From contig JAACJO010000052.1 in the NCBI GenBank assembly GCA_013368445.1, positions 1 through 64,000 of the forward strand: a stretch of 64,000 nt of DNA, given 5' to 3'. A program made the translations under genes and the position numbers. Each line of letters begins with the position of its first letter. Position 1 is the stretch's first letter. Source of the DNA: Leucocoprinus leucothites (lineage: Eukaryota; Basidiomycota; Agaricomycetes; Agaricales; Agaricaceae). Below are positions 22,529 through 32,729 of the stretch, one piece after another. The notes under the pieces are model-generated. The model did no database searches, was not told the origin of the DNA, and saw nothing but the letters and a program-made list of their open reading frames with translations.

Positions 22529-25500
22529 GTACTCACGAAGATCAGATAGACATCATCGATCTTCAATCAAACAAAGGATTAACAGTACATGTACCAATAT
22601 TGCTCCATACAACTAGAGCAAAACACAATCTACAAGCACTACTAGACTCAGGAGCTAGTGGAGAATTCATCGACCCACAACTAGTCGATACCTACAACTT
22701 GCCAAAATTCAAGATGAAAAAGGCAATCAAAATCCGTAACGCCGATGGAACACAAAACCTATCAGGAAGTTGTACTCACTATACAAAATTAAAAATAGAA
22801 GTGAACAACAAAATTATGACAATCTCACCAAGAATAGTCAAACTTGGATCAAACCAACTATTCTTAGGAATCACATGGTTAAAGAGATTCAATCCCGACG
22901 TTGATTGGCAGAAACTGTCATTACGTTGGCGAGATGAAAATTCTCATACAATCAAATTAACCAAAGCGAAAACTGATTCCATAAATCAATTGTATTATGA
23001 AATCAATGTGAAATCTAACACATCACAACAACTTCACAACTCGGCTACTAAACCTAAAAAGGAATCAGACCCTGTGAAAGCCGTACCAAAGAAATTTCAT
23101 CAGTTTCTCAAAGTCTTCAACAAAGATGAATCTGAGAAATTACCACCCAGACGTCCTTGGGATCATAAAATCGAGACTATACCTGAATTTGAACCCAAAC
23201 GAATGCCAGTTTATCACCTGACACCTCAGGAAAGAACTGAACTTGACAAGTTTATTTCCGAAAATCTACGAAAGGGATATATTCGGAAATCCAAATCACC
23301 AATGGCCTCTTCTTTCTTCTTTGTAGGAAAGAAAGGAGGAGACTTACGTCCATGCCAAGATTATCGATTCCTTAACAAGAATACAATAAAGAATGCTCAC
23401 CCAATACCGAGCATATCACGAATCATGGATAAACTCAAAGGATCTAATTGGTTCACCAAGTTAGATGTCCGACTAGGATATAATAATGTCCGAATCCATG
23501 AAGGACATGAATGGAAAGCGGCATTCCGCACTCCAAATGGGTTATATGAACCCACAGTCATGTTCTTTGGAATGACAAATTCCCCTGCTACCTTCCAATC
23601 CATGATGGATCACATCTTTAAAGACCTTACTGAGAAAGGCGGAGTTATTATTTACATGGATGACATCCTTATCCATGCGAAAACAAAAGAACAACTCGAA
23701 AGACTTACTAAACAAGTCTTGAAGATTCTACAACAGAACGAGTTGTATTTAAAGACTGAGAAATGCGAATTCGAGAAGCAACACCTAGAGTACCTCGGAG
23801 TTATCATAACTCCTGACTCTATCAAGATGGACCCGATTAAACTTAAGGGAATACAGGATTGGCCTGTACCCAAGTCTGTCCGAAATATCCGACAATTCAT
23901 TGGATTTTGCAACTTCTATCGCAAATTCATTCACAACTTCTCAGCTATCGCACAACCACTTAACGCATTACTTCGTAAAACAACGAAATTCGAATGGAAC
24001 TCAGAAGCACAGAAAAGCTTTGAGAAGCTCAAGGAACAATTCCTTAAGCAACCTATACTTCAAATAGTTGACAAATCAAAGCCATTCGAAATCGAATGTG
24101 ATGCTTCCGCATTTGCTACCGGTGCAGTACTACTCCAAAGAGATTCAAATGGAGATAAGCACCCCATGGCTTATTATTCACAAATCCTCAACCCTGCGGA
24201 ACGAAACTATCATGTGTCTGACCAAGAATTCCTTGCTATTATTAGAGCACTAAAGGAATGGCGACACTACCTTGAAGGATCAGCACACCCTATCATCATA
24301 TGGTCTGATCACGAGAATCTCACCAGATGGCGAGAACCACAACAATTAAATCGAAGACAAGCTAGATGGATGCTATATATGACACGCTTCCATTACTCCA
24401 TAAAGCACTTGGCTGGCAACAAAAATACTCTCGCCGATGCATTGAGTAGAAGACCAGACCTAGTCCCAGATGGAAAGGATAACGAAGATCTAGTTGCGAT
24501 ACCATCAGAAAAATTCATTAACTTCCTTTCTGAGGAAATTAAAGAAGAAATTAAAAATAAACAAAAGAAGATCAACCCATCTGAAAGATTCACAGAAGAT
24601 GATGGCATTTATAAATATCAGGGAAGACATGTGATACCTGAAGATGCCGAACTAAAAAGAAGACTTCTACAACGTGTACATGATCACGAGACATCAGGAC
24701 ACCCAGGAACAGCTGAAACGTTCCGTAAACTATCTAAATTAGTTTACTGGCCTGGAATGAACACATATGTTCAGAACTACATGAAAGGATGCCCTATTTG
24801 TCAACAATACAAAATCAACCGTCATCCAGTTAAACCACCTATGCAACCGATTAAAGGCCCTTCTTCTACAAGGCCCTTTTCCCAAATATCCATGGATCTT
24901 ATCACAGATCTACCACCTGACGATGGATATGATTGTATATTGTCCATAGTGGACCATGGACTTACGAAAGGGATAATCCTAACTCCAACAAAGAAAACAG
25001 TAAATGCTGATGGCATTGCTGAAATTCTTATTGACAAAGTATTTTCGAAATACGGAACACCCAATAAAATAATCTCAGATCGAGATCCACGATTTGCTGC
25101 TAAATCAATGCAAAAACTATACGAAAAACTCAATATTACCCCAGCCCTGTCTACAGCATACCATCCACAGACAGACAGAACTACCGAAAGGTACAACCAA
25201 GAAATCGAGTTTTACTTAGCAGTTTACACATCACAAAACCCAACCATATGGAAACGAGCACTTCCAATGATTGAATTCGTACACAATACGAAACCCCATT
25301 CTGGAAGAAAACACTCACCATACGAATTAATCCTAGGATATAACCCACAAGCGTTTATCTCAGACATAGAGACAGACACACCTTCTATCAATGAGAAGTC
25401 TCTATTCTTAGAACAAGTCCGAGAAGCAGCTTTAGAGGCACATGAACGAACACGTCTCATGATGGCTCAAAGAAGGAACCAACCATGGACACCATTCAAA

Positions 25501-25935
25501 GTAGGAGATCAAGTTTGGTTAGATAACCGAAATCTCCCTTTACCCTATACTTCTAAGAAGCTTAATCAAAGAAGAGAAGGTCCATTTACTATTATTAGAA
25601 AGACCTCTCCAGTCAACTACGAACTCAAACTACCACAAAAATGGAAGATTCACAACAAGTTCCACACTTCACTTCTCATGCCAGTAACTGAGAATGACAT
25701 TTACGGTAAACACAACCCTAAACCACCACCTGTCCTAGTCTCAGGAGAAGAACAATACGAAGTCGAAGCAGTCCTAAACCATAGAACTCGCAGACTACGT
25801 TCTGGAATAAAAATAGAATACCTAATTCGTTGGAAAGGATACGGACCAACTGAAGACTTATGGGAACCAGAGAAAAATCTTGAAAATTCAAAAGAAATAA
25901 TTCAAGAGTATAAAAGCCAACACAATCTCTCTTAA
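22525..25935 (+). CDS. Gyp3 Pol: protease, RT, RNase H, integrase, chromodomain
   Basis: 1136 codons, entered by frameshift from gag. Protease: DSG at residues 41-43 (ALLDSGASGEFID). RT: PCQDYRFLNKNT, TKLDVRLGYNNVRI and the catalytic YMDD at about 377-380. RNase H: IECDASAFATGA near 526. Integrase: zinc region HDHETSGH near 718 with CPICQQYK near 756, and core SMDLITDLP (D near 791), SDRDPRF (D near 852), QTDRTTERYNQEIE (E near 888), the last two spaced D-35-E. Chromodomain at about 1078-1130 (YLIRWKGYGPTEDLWEPE). Domain order and chromodomain place it in the Ty3/gypsy chromoviruses. There is no internal stop, and all catalytic residues I can identify are present. Confidence 0.95.
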   Translation: MSTHEDQIDIIDLQSNKGLTVHVPILLHTTRAKHNLQALLDSGASGEFIDPQLVDTYNLPKFKMKKAIKIRNADGTQNLSGSCTHYTKLKIEVNNKIMTISPRIVKLGSNQLFLGITWLKRFNPDVDWQKLSLRWRDENSHTIKLTKAKTDSINQLYYEINVKSNTSQQLHNSATKPKKESDPVKAVPKKFHQFLKVFNKDESEKLPPRRPWDHKIETIPEFEPKRMPVYHLTPQERTELDKFISENLRKGYIRKSKSPMASSFFFVGKKGGDLRPCQDYRFLNKNTIKNAHPIPSISRIMDKLKGSNWFTKLDVRLGYNNVRIHEGHEWKAAFRTPNGLYEPTVMFFGMTNSPATFQSMMDHIFKDLTEKGGVIIYMDDILIHAKTKEQLERLTKQVLKILQQNELYLKTEKCEFEKQHLEYLGVIITPDSIKMDPIKLKGIQDWPVPKSVRNIRQFIGFCNFYRKFIHNFSAIAQPLNALLRKTTKFEWNSEAQKSFEKLKEQFLKQPILQIVDKSKPFEIECDASAFATGAVLLQRDSNGDKHPMAYYSQILNPAERNYHVSDQEFLAIIRALKEWRHYLEGSAHPIIIWSDHENLTRWREPQQLNRRQARWMLYMTRFHYSIKHLAGNKNTLADALSRRPDLVPDGKDNEDLVAIPSEKFINFLSEEIKEEIKNKQKKINPSERFTEDDGIYKYQGRHVIPEDAELKRRLLQRVHDHETSGHPGTAETFRKLSKLVYWPGMNTYVQNYMKGCPICQQYKINRHPVKPPMQPIKGPSSTRPFSQISMDLITDLPPDDGYDCILSIVDHGLTKGIILTPTKKTVNADGIAEILIDKVFSKYGTPNKIISDRDPRFAAKSMQKLYEKLNITPALSTAYHPQTDRTTERYNQEIEFYLAVYTSQNPTIWKRALPMIEFVHNTKPHSGRKHSPYELILGYNPQAFISDIETDTPSINEKSLFLEQVREAALEAHERTRLMMAQRRNQPWTPFKVGDQVWLDNRNLPLPYTSKKLNQRREGPFTIIRKTSPVNYELKLPQKWKIHNKFHTSLLMPVTENDIYGKHNPKPPPVLVSGEEQYEVEAVLNHRTRRLRSGIKIEYLIRWKGYGPTEDLWEPEKNLENSKEIIQEYKSQHNLS

Positions 25936-25949
25936 CATTCCCAGCTTCA

Positions 25950-27299
25950 ATGACTACTTCAGAAGTCAGTGAACAACCAACAGTACCAGTCTTTGGAACT
26001 ATTATTTGCGAATCGCCCTCACCTATTACCCCTCCTACTACACCGACCAACACCATCGACGATGCGAACAAGGTCGAAGAAAGTCCTGGTCTTGCCTCAT
26101 CGCAAGAACAAGGCACCAAATCCCCTGCCGGAGATAGTGCAGGCAGAGACACTAGCGGTGAAAACTCTTCACCCTATAAAGAGAATGCCACCCTACGACA
26201 AGCATTTCTTCGAGAACAGACAGCCGTTGACTTTCTGTCCGCCTACGGCAGCAATCCTAGACTCACTTCATATGTCTACAACATCGGGAATCGGATTGAT
26301 GCTCTCGCTTCTGCAAGAAGTGAATACAAGCGTCTCCAGGAAGAAATGGACTTCCATCTTAGTAACCTGGCACGCCATATCCCTAGGGGTCCCTATACTC
26401 AGAACATCGTCCGACGCATCCAACGCACCGACCCGGACAGAGATTACTTCGCTACGCTCAAGCGTCAACAAGCTCCAGAGCGACGTGCACAGAATTCTGA
26501 GCGCGCCTCAGCTGATGACGAAGGAAAAACTTCCCCACCTAGCGTCAAACCTCAACAACGTCATGATGTGGCTACACACAATGCCATATTACCGGATACA
26601 CCCCCTCCAACGCCTACTAACGAGCCTCCTCGAAATACCAATCGAGACGCGACTCGCCCTGGACGTACTAGTCGAACCTGCGACATATGTCACGGAATGG
26701 GTCATATCAAGACGCTTTGCCCGGGATATCATTGCACCTGGTGCGACACTTTCGCCCCCAGCCATTTCACCAAGTATTGTTCCCGAAATCCTTATAAAGG
26801 AATTGCTCGATGGGATCTACCCCCAGTCGCCCTGGCAGCACTTTCAATTACCGAAGGAGTCGATGCCGCCAAGGCTCTTGCTCTGCAGTCCATCTCCGGA
26901 TCTGCCAGAATACAGCCCCGACAGTCCGGTGTACCAACCGGCAATCACGGCGCCCCCATCACCGATGCCATCGGACTTCGATCCGAACGACATAATCCAA
27001 CATCCATGGCCGTTAACACCACCTCCCTCGGCCCAACCTACAACCCTACTTTTACGCCGCGACGAGGTCGTAAACCTGCACCACGAGGAAAACAATATGG
27101 TCGTCTCCAGACCTCAGTCCGTTCCTCCCATCCAAACCATCGAGGACGCAGTCCGAACGGACGTCCCCATCACGGTCGAACTTCTCGCATCTATGAAGGA
27201 GAATGCCCCCTTACACCCCCATACGAAGATGGCAATTACGAATCTCATTATGATGATGAAGCCAACTTCAACATAGACGGTGAAGGTAATTTACCTTAG
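25950..27299 (+). CDS. Gyp3 third ORF with two zinc-knuckle-like motifs
   Basis: 449 codons in the env-like position. ATG 25950 lies 15 nt after the pol stop and 6 nt after an acceptor-like TTAACATTCCCAG, so spliced expression is possible. The N-terminus is S/T/P-rich. A helical central block (AYGSNPRLTSYVYNIGNRID, SARSEYKRLQEEMDFHLSNL) follows, then CDICHGMGHIKTLC (C-x2-C-x4-H-x4-C) and a second cluster CTWCDTFAPSHFTKYC. The tail is basic (RRGRKPAPRGKQYGR), then acidic. There is no transmembrane segment, so it is not an envelope protein. Nucleic-acid binding is inferred from the knuckles and the basic tail. A second frame (25969-27276, 435 codons) is also open throughout. The family is not recognised. 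Confidence 0.8.
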   Translation: MTTSEVSEQPTVPVFGTIICESPSPITPPTTPTNTIDDANKVEESPGLASSQEQGTKSPAGDSAGRDTSGENSSPYKENATLRQAFLREQTAVDFLSAYGSNPRLTSYVYNIGNRIDALASARSEYKRLQEEMDFHLSNLARHIPRGPYTQNIVRRIQRTDPDRDYFATLKRQQAPERRAQNSERASADDEGKTSPPSVKPQQRHDVATHNAILPDTPPPTPTNEPPRNTNRDATRPGRTSRTCDICHGMGHIKTLCPGYHCTWCDTFAPSHFTKYCSRNPYKGIARWDLPPVALAALSITEGVDAAKALALQSISGSARIQPRQSGVPTGNHGAPITDAIGLRSERHNPTSMAVNTTSLGPTYNPTFTPRRGRKPAPRGKQYGRLQTSVRSSHPNHRGRSPNGRPHHGRTSRIYEGECPLTPPYEDGNYESHYDDEANFNIDGEGNLP

Positions 27300-27349
27300 T
27301 GACTTAGATAGTTACTAAGATGTGGACATCTTAGCTAGGAAAGGGATAA

Positions 27350-28003
27350 TGTTATGTATATTGATTATATCTAGCATTTGTTCCATCTATAACATGAAGT
27401 CGATATTAGCTTTACTTAAGTAATATCGCAATTATGTTTCTTCTTATTTGTTCTTGTATTTTCTCGTTTGTTTTGACTCGTTTACTTTGTCTGATTATGA
27501 CTCGTTATGACTTGTTTGGTTTTGTTTATATTTTGATGACATGTGATATAGCTGCGCTATATTTGGACTTACCTTGTGATTGATCAGATGATCAAAGAAG
27601 AACTTCTTTAGAAGAACTTCTAAAGCTTCTTTGACAGATCGCGTCTTATATAGTTTAATTAGCGTTAAGGAAGCTGTACGCTTCTCTTCTTTCATTAGAA
27701 GCCCTTAGCCCTAGTTAATAATAGATACCGACTTGTATCGTATATAAGTCATCGACATCTACCAAGGAGAAACATCGTTTCTCCTTGGTTAGGTGGAGAC
27801 TCAATACGAGCCTTTATCTATACAAAGTCGAATTGAACTTAAGCTCTAAGATCTCAATTACTAAAGTCTTAACTCTATAATCGCTGTATTATAACTCTGA
27901 CTTAGTAAACGACTTTGTCGCTTACCGAGAAGGAGTCCCCTTTGATAAGATCAACTCGATACTTATCGCGCCAGCTTAGGACCGGGCCGGCGTCACTATA
28001 ACA
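27350..28003 (+). repeat. Gyp3 3' LTR
   Basis: Near-identical to 19083-19736. Three of the four differences I count by eye are C/T or G/A changes at CpG. The purine tract AGGAAAGGGATAA lies just upstream, and GATTT follows. Confidence 0.95.
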
Positions 28004-28008
28004 GATTT

Positions 28009-28447
28009 AATAGATTTTAATTGAAACAGAAAATTGTTGTAAACACACCAGTGCAGGACCTTGCAAAGGAATAGAATGTGGAGGCTTAGAGTGGTTGCAA
28101 GTGATACCAGTGCTGAGAAACTTGAAATTTCAATATGAGAGATATATAGAGAGGCAGGTAGATTTTCACTGGAAATAAAGGTAGGTACATAGTAGTATTT
28201 GAAGTTACTGGCTTACAAGTACCTATGAACATATGCAAAGAAGGAAATGAGTAGGTATGGCAATGACTTGCTGAAGTTCCAAGGTAAAGAGACAAACCCA
28301 AGAAATATTAGTGGATAATAGTTTTATGATGGATTTTAAGGGCAAGGGAAAGAGAAAATAGAAATAATTGGGTAAAACAAATGAAAAGAATAGCTGATGG
28401 CAGCTATGTGACTTTGGTGGGTGTACGATCTCCACATTGATACCCAC
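28009..28447. other. Unassigned DNA right of Gyp3
   Basis: About 440 bp between the Gyp3 duplication and the last exon of the possible minus gene, probably including its 3' untranslated region. No domain is seen. Confidence 0.4.
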
Positions 28448-29314
28448 TTAACACCAGTTGTCTTCACTTTCAGGAGCAAGGATTGAGTCACTGTTGTCTT
28501 GGAGTTCTGGGTCTTCCTCATAGGCCTGAAATATGGTAAGTAATGCATTAGCTAAGAATTAGCTTCTGATATGACCTGTGCATCTTCAAAGTGGTGAGTG
28601 GTGGCTTTCTCATGATTGCCAGATTTGATGCAGGAGGATGCACTGCCAAAGGTGGGCTGCTCATTTGTTAGGGTAAGTTTCTGTTTTGGCCTAAAGAACT
28701 ACAGTTTTAACCTACCTGGATTTTTTCATCTTCACCTTTGTCTTCAGATGCAACAGCAGTTCTGCTCCTTATCTTCTTAGAAACCTGAATAAAGTCCAGT
28801 AATCACTTTCTCTGGGCAGAGAAATTATATCACTTACTGGAGGTTTACCAATGGCATCCCTATCCTGTATCATCAGACATTCAACATTGACTGTGATATT
28901 CATAGTCTGGATCAAAATTGAAATTGAGCACCTTTATTTGAGCTCCCTCAACCCTGTTAATATAGTCTGGGTTGGAGAAAAGAATGGAGGAGAGGGTGAA
29001 GCTGCATGCCTCACAGACTTAACAGTCTCTTCTGATGGTACTGGTGAAGAGTTACTATCAGAAGAGGAGGTAAAATATTCATGGAATTGATGCAGCTGCT
29101 CCTTAAACCAATCTAATCCCAGACACTGGGTATCATCAAGGTCTTGATACTTGACAAGGAAATATGGGAACAATTTTCCATTGAAGTCAGAGGGGAAGTA
29201 GGCTTTGGTTGGGAATTCTGTGAATTTTCTGGCCATGGTATCAAAAATCAAGTATGACACACTTGGGAAATCTGTAGCTGCAGCAAAAGCTTTGTCATGA
29301 TAGAATGTGAACAT
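28448..29314 (-). CDS. Possible spliced hypothetical gene (minus), maybe damaged
   Basis: The model runs right to left. An open block at 29314-28934 (e.g. KYQDLDDTQCLGLDWFKEQL, then an S/P-rich tail) meets one in-frame TAA at 28934. The same frame continues (MNITVNVECLMIQDRDAIGK) to donor GTAAGT at 28837. A 53-nt intron (28785-28837) leads to exon 28716-28784 (SKKIRSRTAVASEDKGEDEK, 23 codons). Donor GTAGGT and a long intron to an acceptor TTTCAG then lead to the last exon 28448-28525 (AYEEDPELQDNSDS...), 25 codons plus stop. All these exons are phase 0, which supports them. The TAA may be a disabling mutation or lie in an unrecognised intron. The acidic protein is unlike any family I know. 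The 5' end is unresolved. Confidence 0.4.
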
Positions 29315-30536
29315 CCCATCTCAAACTCACATATGCTGGACAGCTGGTATCATATCTGGCTAGAGACAGGTGACAATTGCACTTGGGGATGTGAAGGAAG
29401 ATGACTCACAGATGTGTACAGGAAGATTCAGACATACCAAGTCTTGCTAGTGTGAGCAGAGTTTGCTTGGGAGGACATCTTTGACTTCATGCTATGAAAG
29501 CTAAAAGTGGATGGAAGGATTGAAGGTGGGGATTACCTACTGCCTTGTCTTAAAGAGTTTTATGAGACAGTATATGACTGATCAGTATCTCATAAAATTT
29601 GTTGAATGGGCATCTTCCAGTACCAGCTATTTGGTGTTTCCCATCCTTCCCCTTACCTAGAATGCTGATTTGCTTCTAAATCCAGGCAACCAATCAATTG
29701 TAGAGACAAATGGTGCCACAAAGCGGAACCATGCTCATCTCTTTGATGACAAGATCATCAATAATTATGAGAGGACCACCTACTTTCAGTAGCATAATAT
29801 TATCAAATAACACATGTGTTTCAGTACATCCCAAAGATAGTTAGTGTCTTGTTCTCCCATCTAACTGGGATCTGAAAATGCATATATGTAACAACATAAG
29901 TATCCAGGTGTTTATGGCAACTTGGAGGTTTGGATTGAACAAGGGCCCTGAATGGAGGAAAATACATAATTCAAATATGCTGCATTACCCCATCTATGAA
30001 TTACCTTGTAGCCACCATGGCCTTTAGTTATTTATTGTTCTTGTGCTTTCCTTGCTCACAGCAGATGGCTCCTGCAATGGCCTCAGCTACAATCATCATC
30101 TATGAAACAGTTAGTGTGCTCTTATCCTATCGCAGGGCCAACAGTCCTCATTGGTTTATAGGCAAGGGCTCCATCTTGCTCCTTCCAGGTTCCCTTCTCA
30201 TTTTCTCAGAACAAGACATTCTGTGCACAGGCTAGGTACCCTAATATTGCACTCAGCATGTATGATGTCCAACTCCACTGTTTCATAGAAATCAGGACCT
30301 TCATGTTGGTTGAGATTGACATGAAAGTTAAGAGTCACTTGTTTATTGTCTAGTGGGCTCATCTTTCAGACAACAAGTGCCTTTGCTTTTCCAATGAGCT
30401 GCAAAAGCTACATGGGGATGAAAATATTCCATCCAGGTCCTCAGCTGCTGCTACACCTGGGCTGTTCTCACTCTTGACTACACTGGGGTCAGATCAGCCC
30501 AGGAGGTATGCTAACTACTGCATTGGAGACAATTGC
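29315..30536. other. Unassigned DNA
   Basis: About 1.2 kb. Possible upstream exons of the minus gene (a GTATGT...CTCTAG intron-like segment near 29370-29440), but nothing I can defend. A plus open stretch at 29996-30235 has no recognisable domain. Confidence 0.3.
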
Positions 30537-30540
30537 ACAC

Positions 30541-31904
30541 TGAAGAGGCAGAAATGAGATTGTTAGGATAATAAAGGGAATGTAGTCAGATAGTGAATGA
30601 TAGGTAACATTAATAACAATAACAACCAACACTCCTAAACTCAATGCAAGCTCATGGGAGGTTAATCAATAAAAAAGGATGTTTCGTGAAAGTACAAAGA
30701 TTGATAATGAAAGATAATGGGAGTTGTCTGTAGACTGGTTTGTAATGGAATGACCAGTTTGTGAAAGATACTCAATGATCCCTATTATGTGATGCTGCAC
30801 AACTACAAGTCTCTTAGAATGTAGAAGTGTAATAGACCAGTATTTGCGAATTGTCACTTTTGCTAACACTTGGCACTATCACAATACAACTGATACTGAC
30901 TAGCACTACTCCTGGATACTAGATCCAATATACAGCTTATAAGTCTTTTCCAGATTTCTTCACACTCTGAACTTATATGAATCTCACAGTGATATTCTTT
31001 CTTGAAAGGTGTTTTCCAATTCTTTAATGGTCTAAGACCAAAGGACACTCAATACTCTTTACTACTCACTCAGATATGTTGTGTGGGACAGTCTCTAAGC
31101 ATAGCCATAGCAGGTGAGATTCCTTGCTAGACTATACACTTGAGAAAGTTTTATATTGGTTTTGTGAAAGCACTAAAGGAGTAATTACATGGATGATGCA
31201 TACACATTGTTGATAATAAAAGGAGATTTATTGAAAGGTTGTCCAATAGGAGTTTCTCTGGGTTTTCCTTGGGATTTAAGTGCTGATGCATCCTTTCATG
31301 AAGGTGTGCTTTCCCCTGCTCATCTGATATCATGAGATTCTTATCATTGCTGATTGTTGTCTTATTCCACAAAAGCTTGTTCCTGACTGTAACAATGTCT
31401 ACTAGTCAGTAGTCAAGTGCTGATGTGTCCACTAATCTGGTTCCATAGTCAAGTGGGTTATTCAGTGCCCATGTAGAATTTCTCTGTCTTTTGTGAAAGG
31501 GTATACTTCTGCTGTAGTGATGTTGGAATGATAGGACTTCCACAAATGTGCACTAGTGCCTGTCCAGATCAGAAGACTAAGCCTTTGATCTCCAATTAGT
31601 TAGTCTGTCATTGTTCTTTCAAGAAAGACTTTGACCAGATCAATACCCAGGTTACAGGCTAAGATCACAAAGGGTCATAGGGTACACATCCCGACTACAT
31701 TCGCTAAGTCTTGACATCATCCCATAGCCTCTTGTTACTCTTGATCATTAATGGTCATTTCGTGAATGTGCTGTGCTTTCACAAGTGTGTGTGTTACACT
31801 AGGGTCTTACAATAGGGTTCCTTAATGTCTATACAGTCACCCAATATATTGACTATATCATCAAAATTAACAATTTCATGGCTAGTGCCATTTGGGCCAT
31901 AACA
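30541..31904 (-). repeat. LTR-B copy 2, solo LTR with ACAC duplication
   Basis: Inverted full-length copy of 4058-5421, identical in length (1364 bp). It starts TGAAGAGGCAG and ends GGGCCATAACA, flanked by ACAC on both sides (30537-30540 and 31905-31908). TG...CA ends plus a 4-bp duplication define a solo LTR. Confidence 0.9.
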
Positions 31905-32027
31905 ACACTGAGCCCAGATAGATCGGAAAGATCAGCAGAAGGTTATGCAGTTCCTGTTAGTATGGGTAGTGACATGCTGATATACCAGAGTGTAGTGCTA
32001 GGGGCAGTGCAAGCCCCCATCAGCCCA

Positions 32028-32724
32028 TGTTATAAATGTCGACCTGATTGACGCTCATTGTGACTTAATCATCCTAGATGCCGACACAGCCACCAGGACC
32101 AAGACTGCAGTTCTAGATTGGGAAGAATACGTTGGAAAGTTTGATGTGGAAGAAGAATGATTCGATGTTGATTGGGACGAGTATAATTGGACGGATGTTA
32201 TTAGGAGGATCAGGAGGAATGGTTTCGCTGTTTGATTGTTATGGACTAACAGGACTGATTAACAGACAATGATGGTTTCATGGACATCACATTTGGATTT
32301 GAACTATTAGATATCTAACTATGATAGCTGTTACATCGGCGGACAGATACGTATTTATCAGAATCGTGATAGTGATTTTTGGACTTGTAGTTGTAGTTTC
32401 ATAGTTTGATATCATTTTGTCTAGTCAGTATTTAAAGACTTGTATTTGGAAGATTAAACGCAAGTTTAATCTTTCCTTTGTTTCCCAGACTACTTGTGTT
32501 TACTTGCCCTGCCTTGAATTCACTTGTATCATTGTTGTTGTCTCGAACCTCGCGCTACCTTAGACTTACCTCAAGTCTTCTTGGCCTTCTCTTACTAGGC
32601 TTTGGAGAATACTCAAGCTTATTAATTGAAGTAGGTTAAAGACCAGTTAGCCGCTGTCTTACGTAACCCAATCACATGTTGTGACACGTGACGTTACTAG
32701 GCACTCTGACTGTAAATCTTAACA
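32028..32724 (+). repeat. LTR-C copy 1, solo LTR with GCCCA duplication
   Basis: 697 bp, TGTTATAAATGTCGAC to AATCTTAACA, flanked by perfect GCCCA (32023-32027 and 32725-32729). Its first 200 bp carry a protein-like frame (DLIDAHCDLIILDADTAT, DWEEYVGKFD, NWTDVIRRIRR) shared with copy 2 at 50091. In this copy the frame is interrupted by one TGA. Confidence 0.9.
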
Positions 32725-32729
32725 GCCCA

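Larger units (their letters stand above)
19083..28003 (+). mobile_element. Gyp3: young, apparently intact Ty3/gypsy chromovirus
   Basis: Two 654-bp LTRs (19083-19736 and 27350-28003) differ at about four bases by eye and are flanked by a perfect GATTT duplication (19078-19082 and 28004-28008). Inside are a leader, gag, pol (protease, RT, RNase H, integrase, chromodomain) in the -1 frame, a third ORF, and a purine tract (AGGAAAGGGATAA) before the 3' LTR. No stop interrupts gag, pol or ORF3, and CpG sites are plentiful, unlike every old element nearby. It is therefore a recent insertion and may still be active. The gag start is unusual (see the gag entry). Confidence 0.95.

Noticed and set aside
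25950..27299. Envelope gene in Gyp3 from its position after pol
   Set aside because: The product has zinc-knuckle-like motifs and no signal peptide or transmembrane segment.
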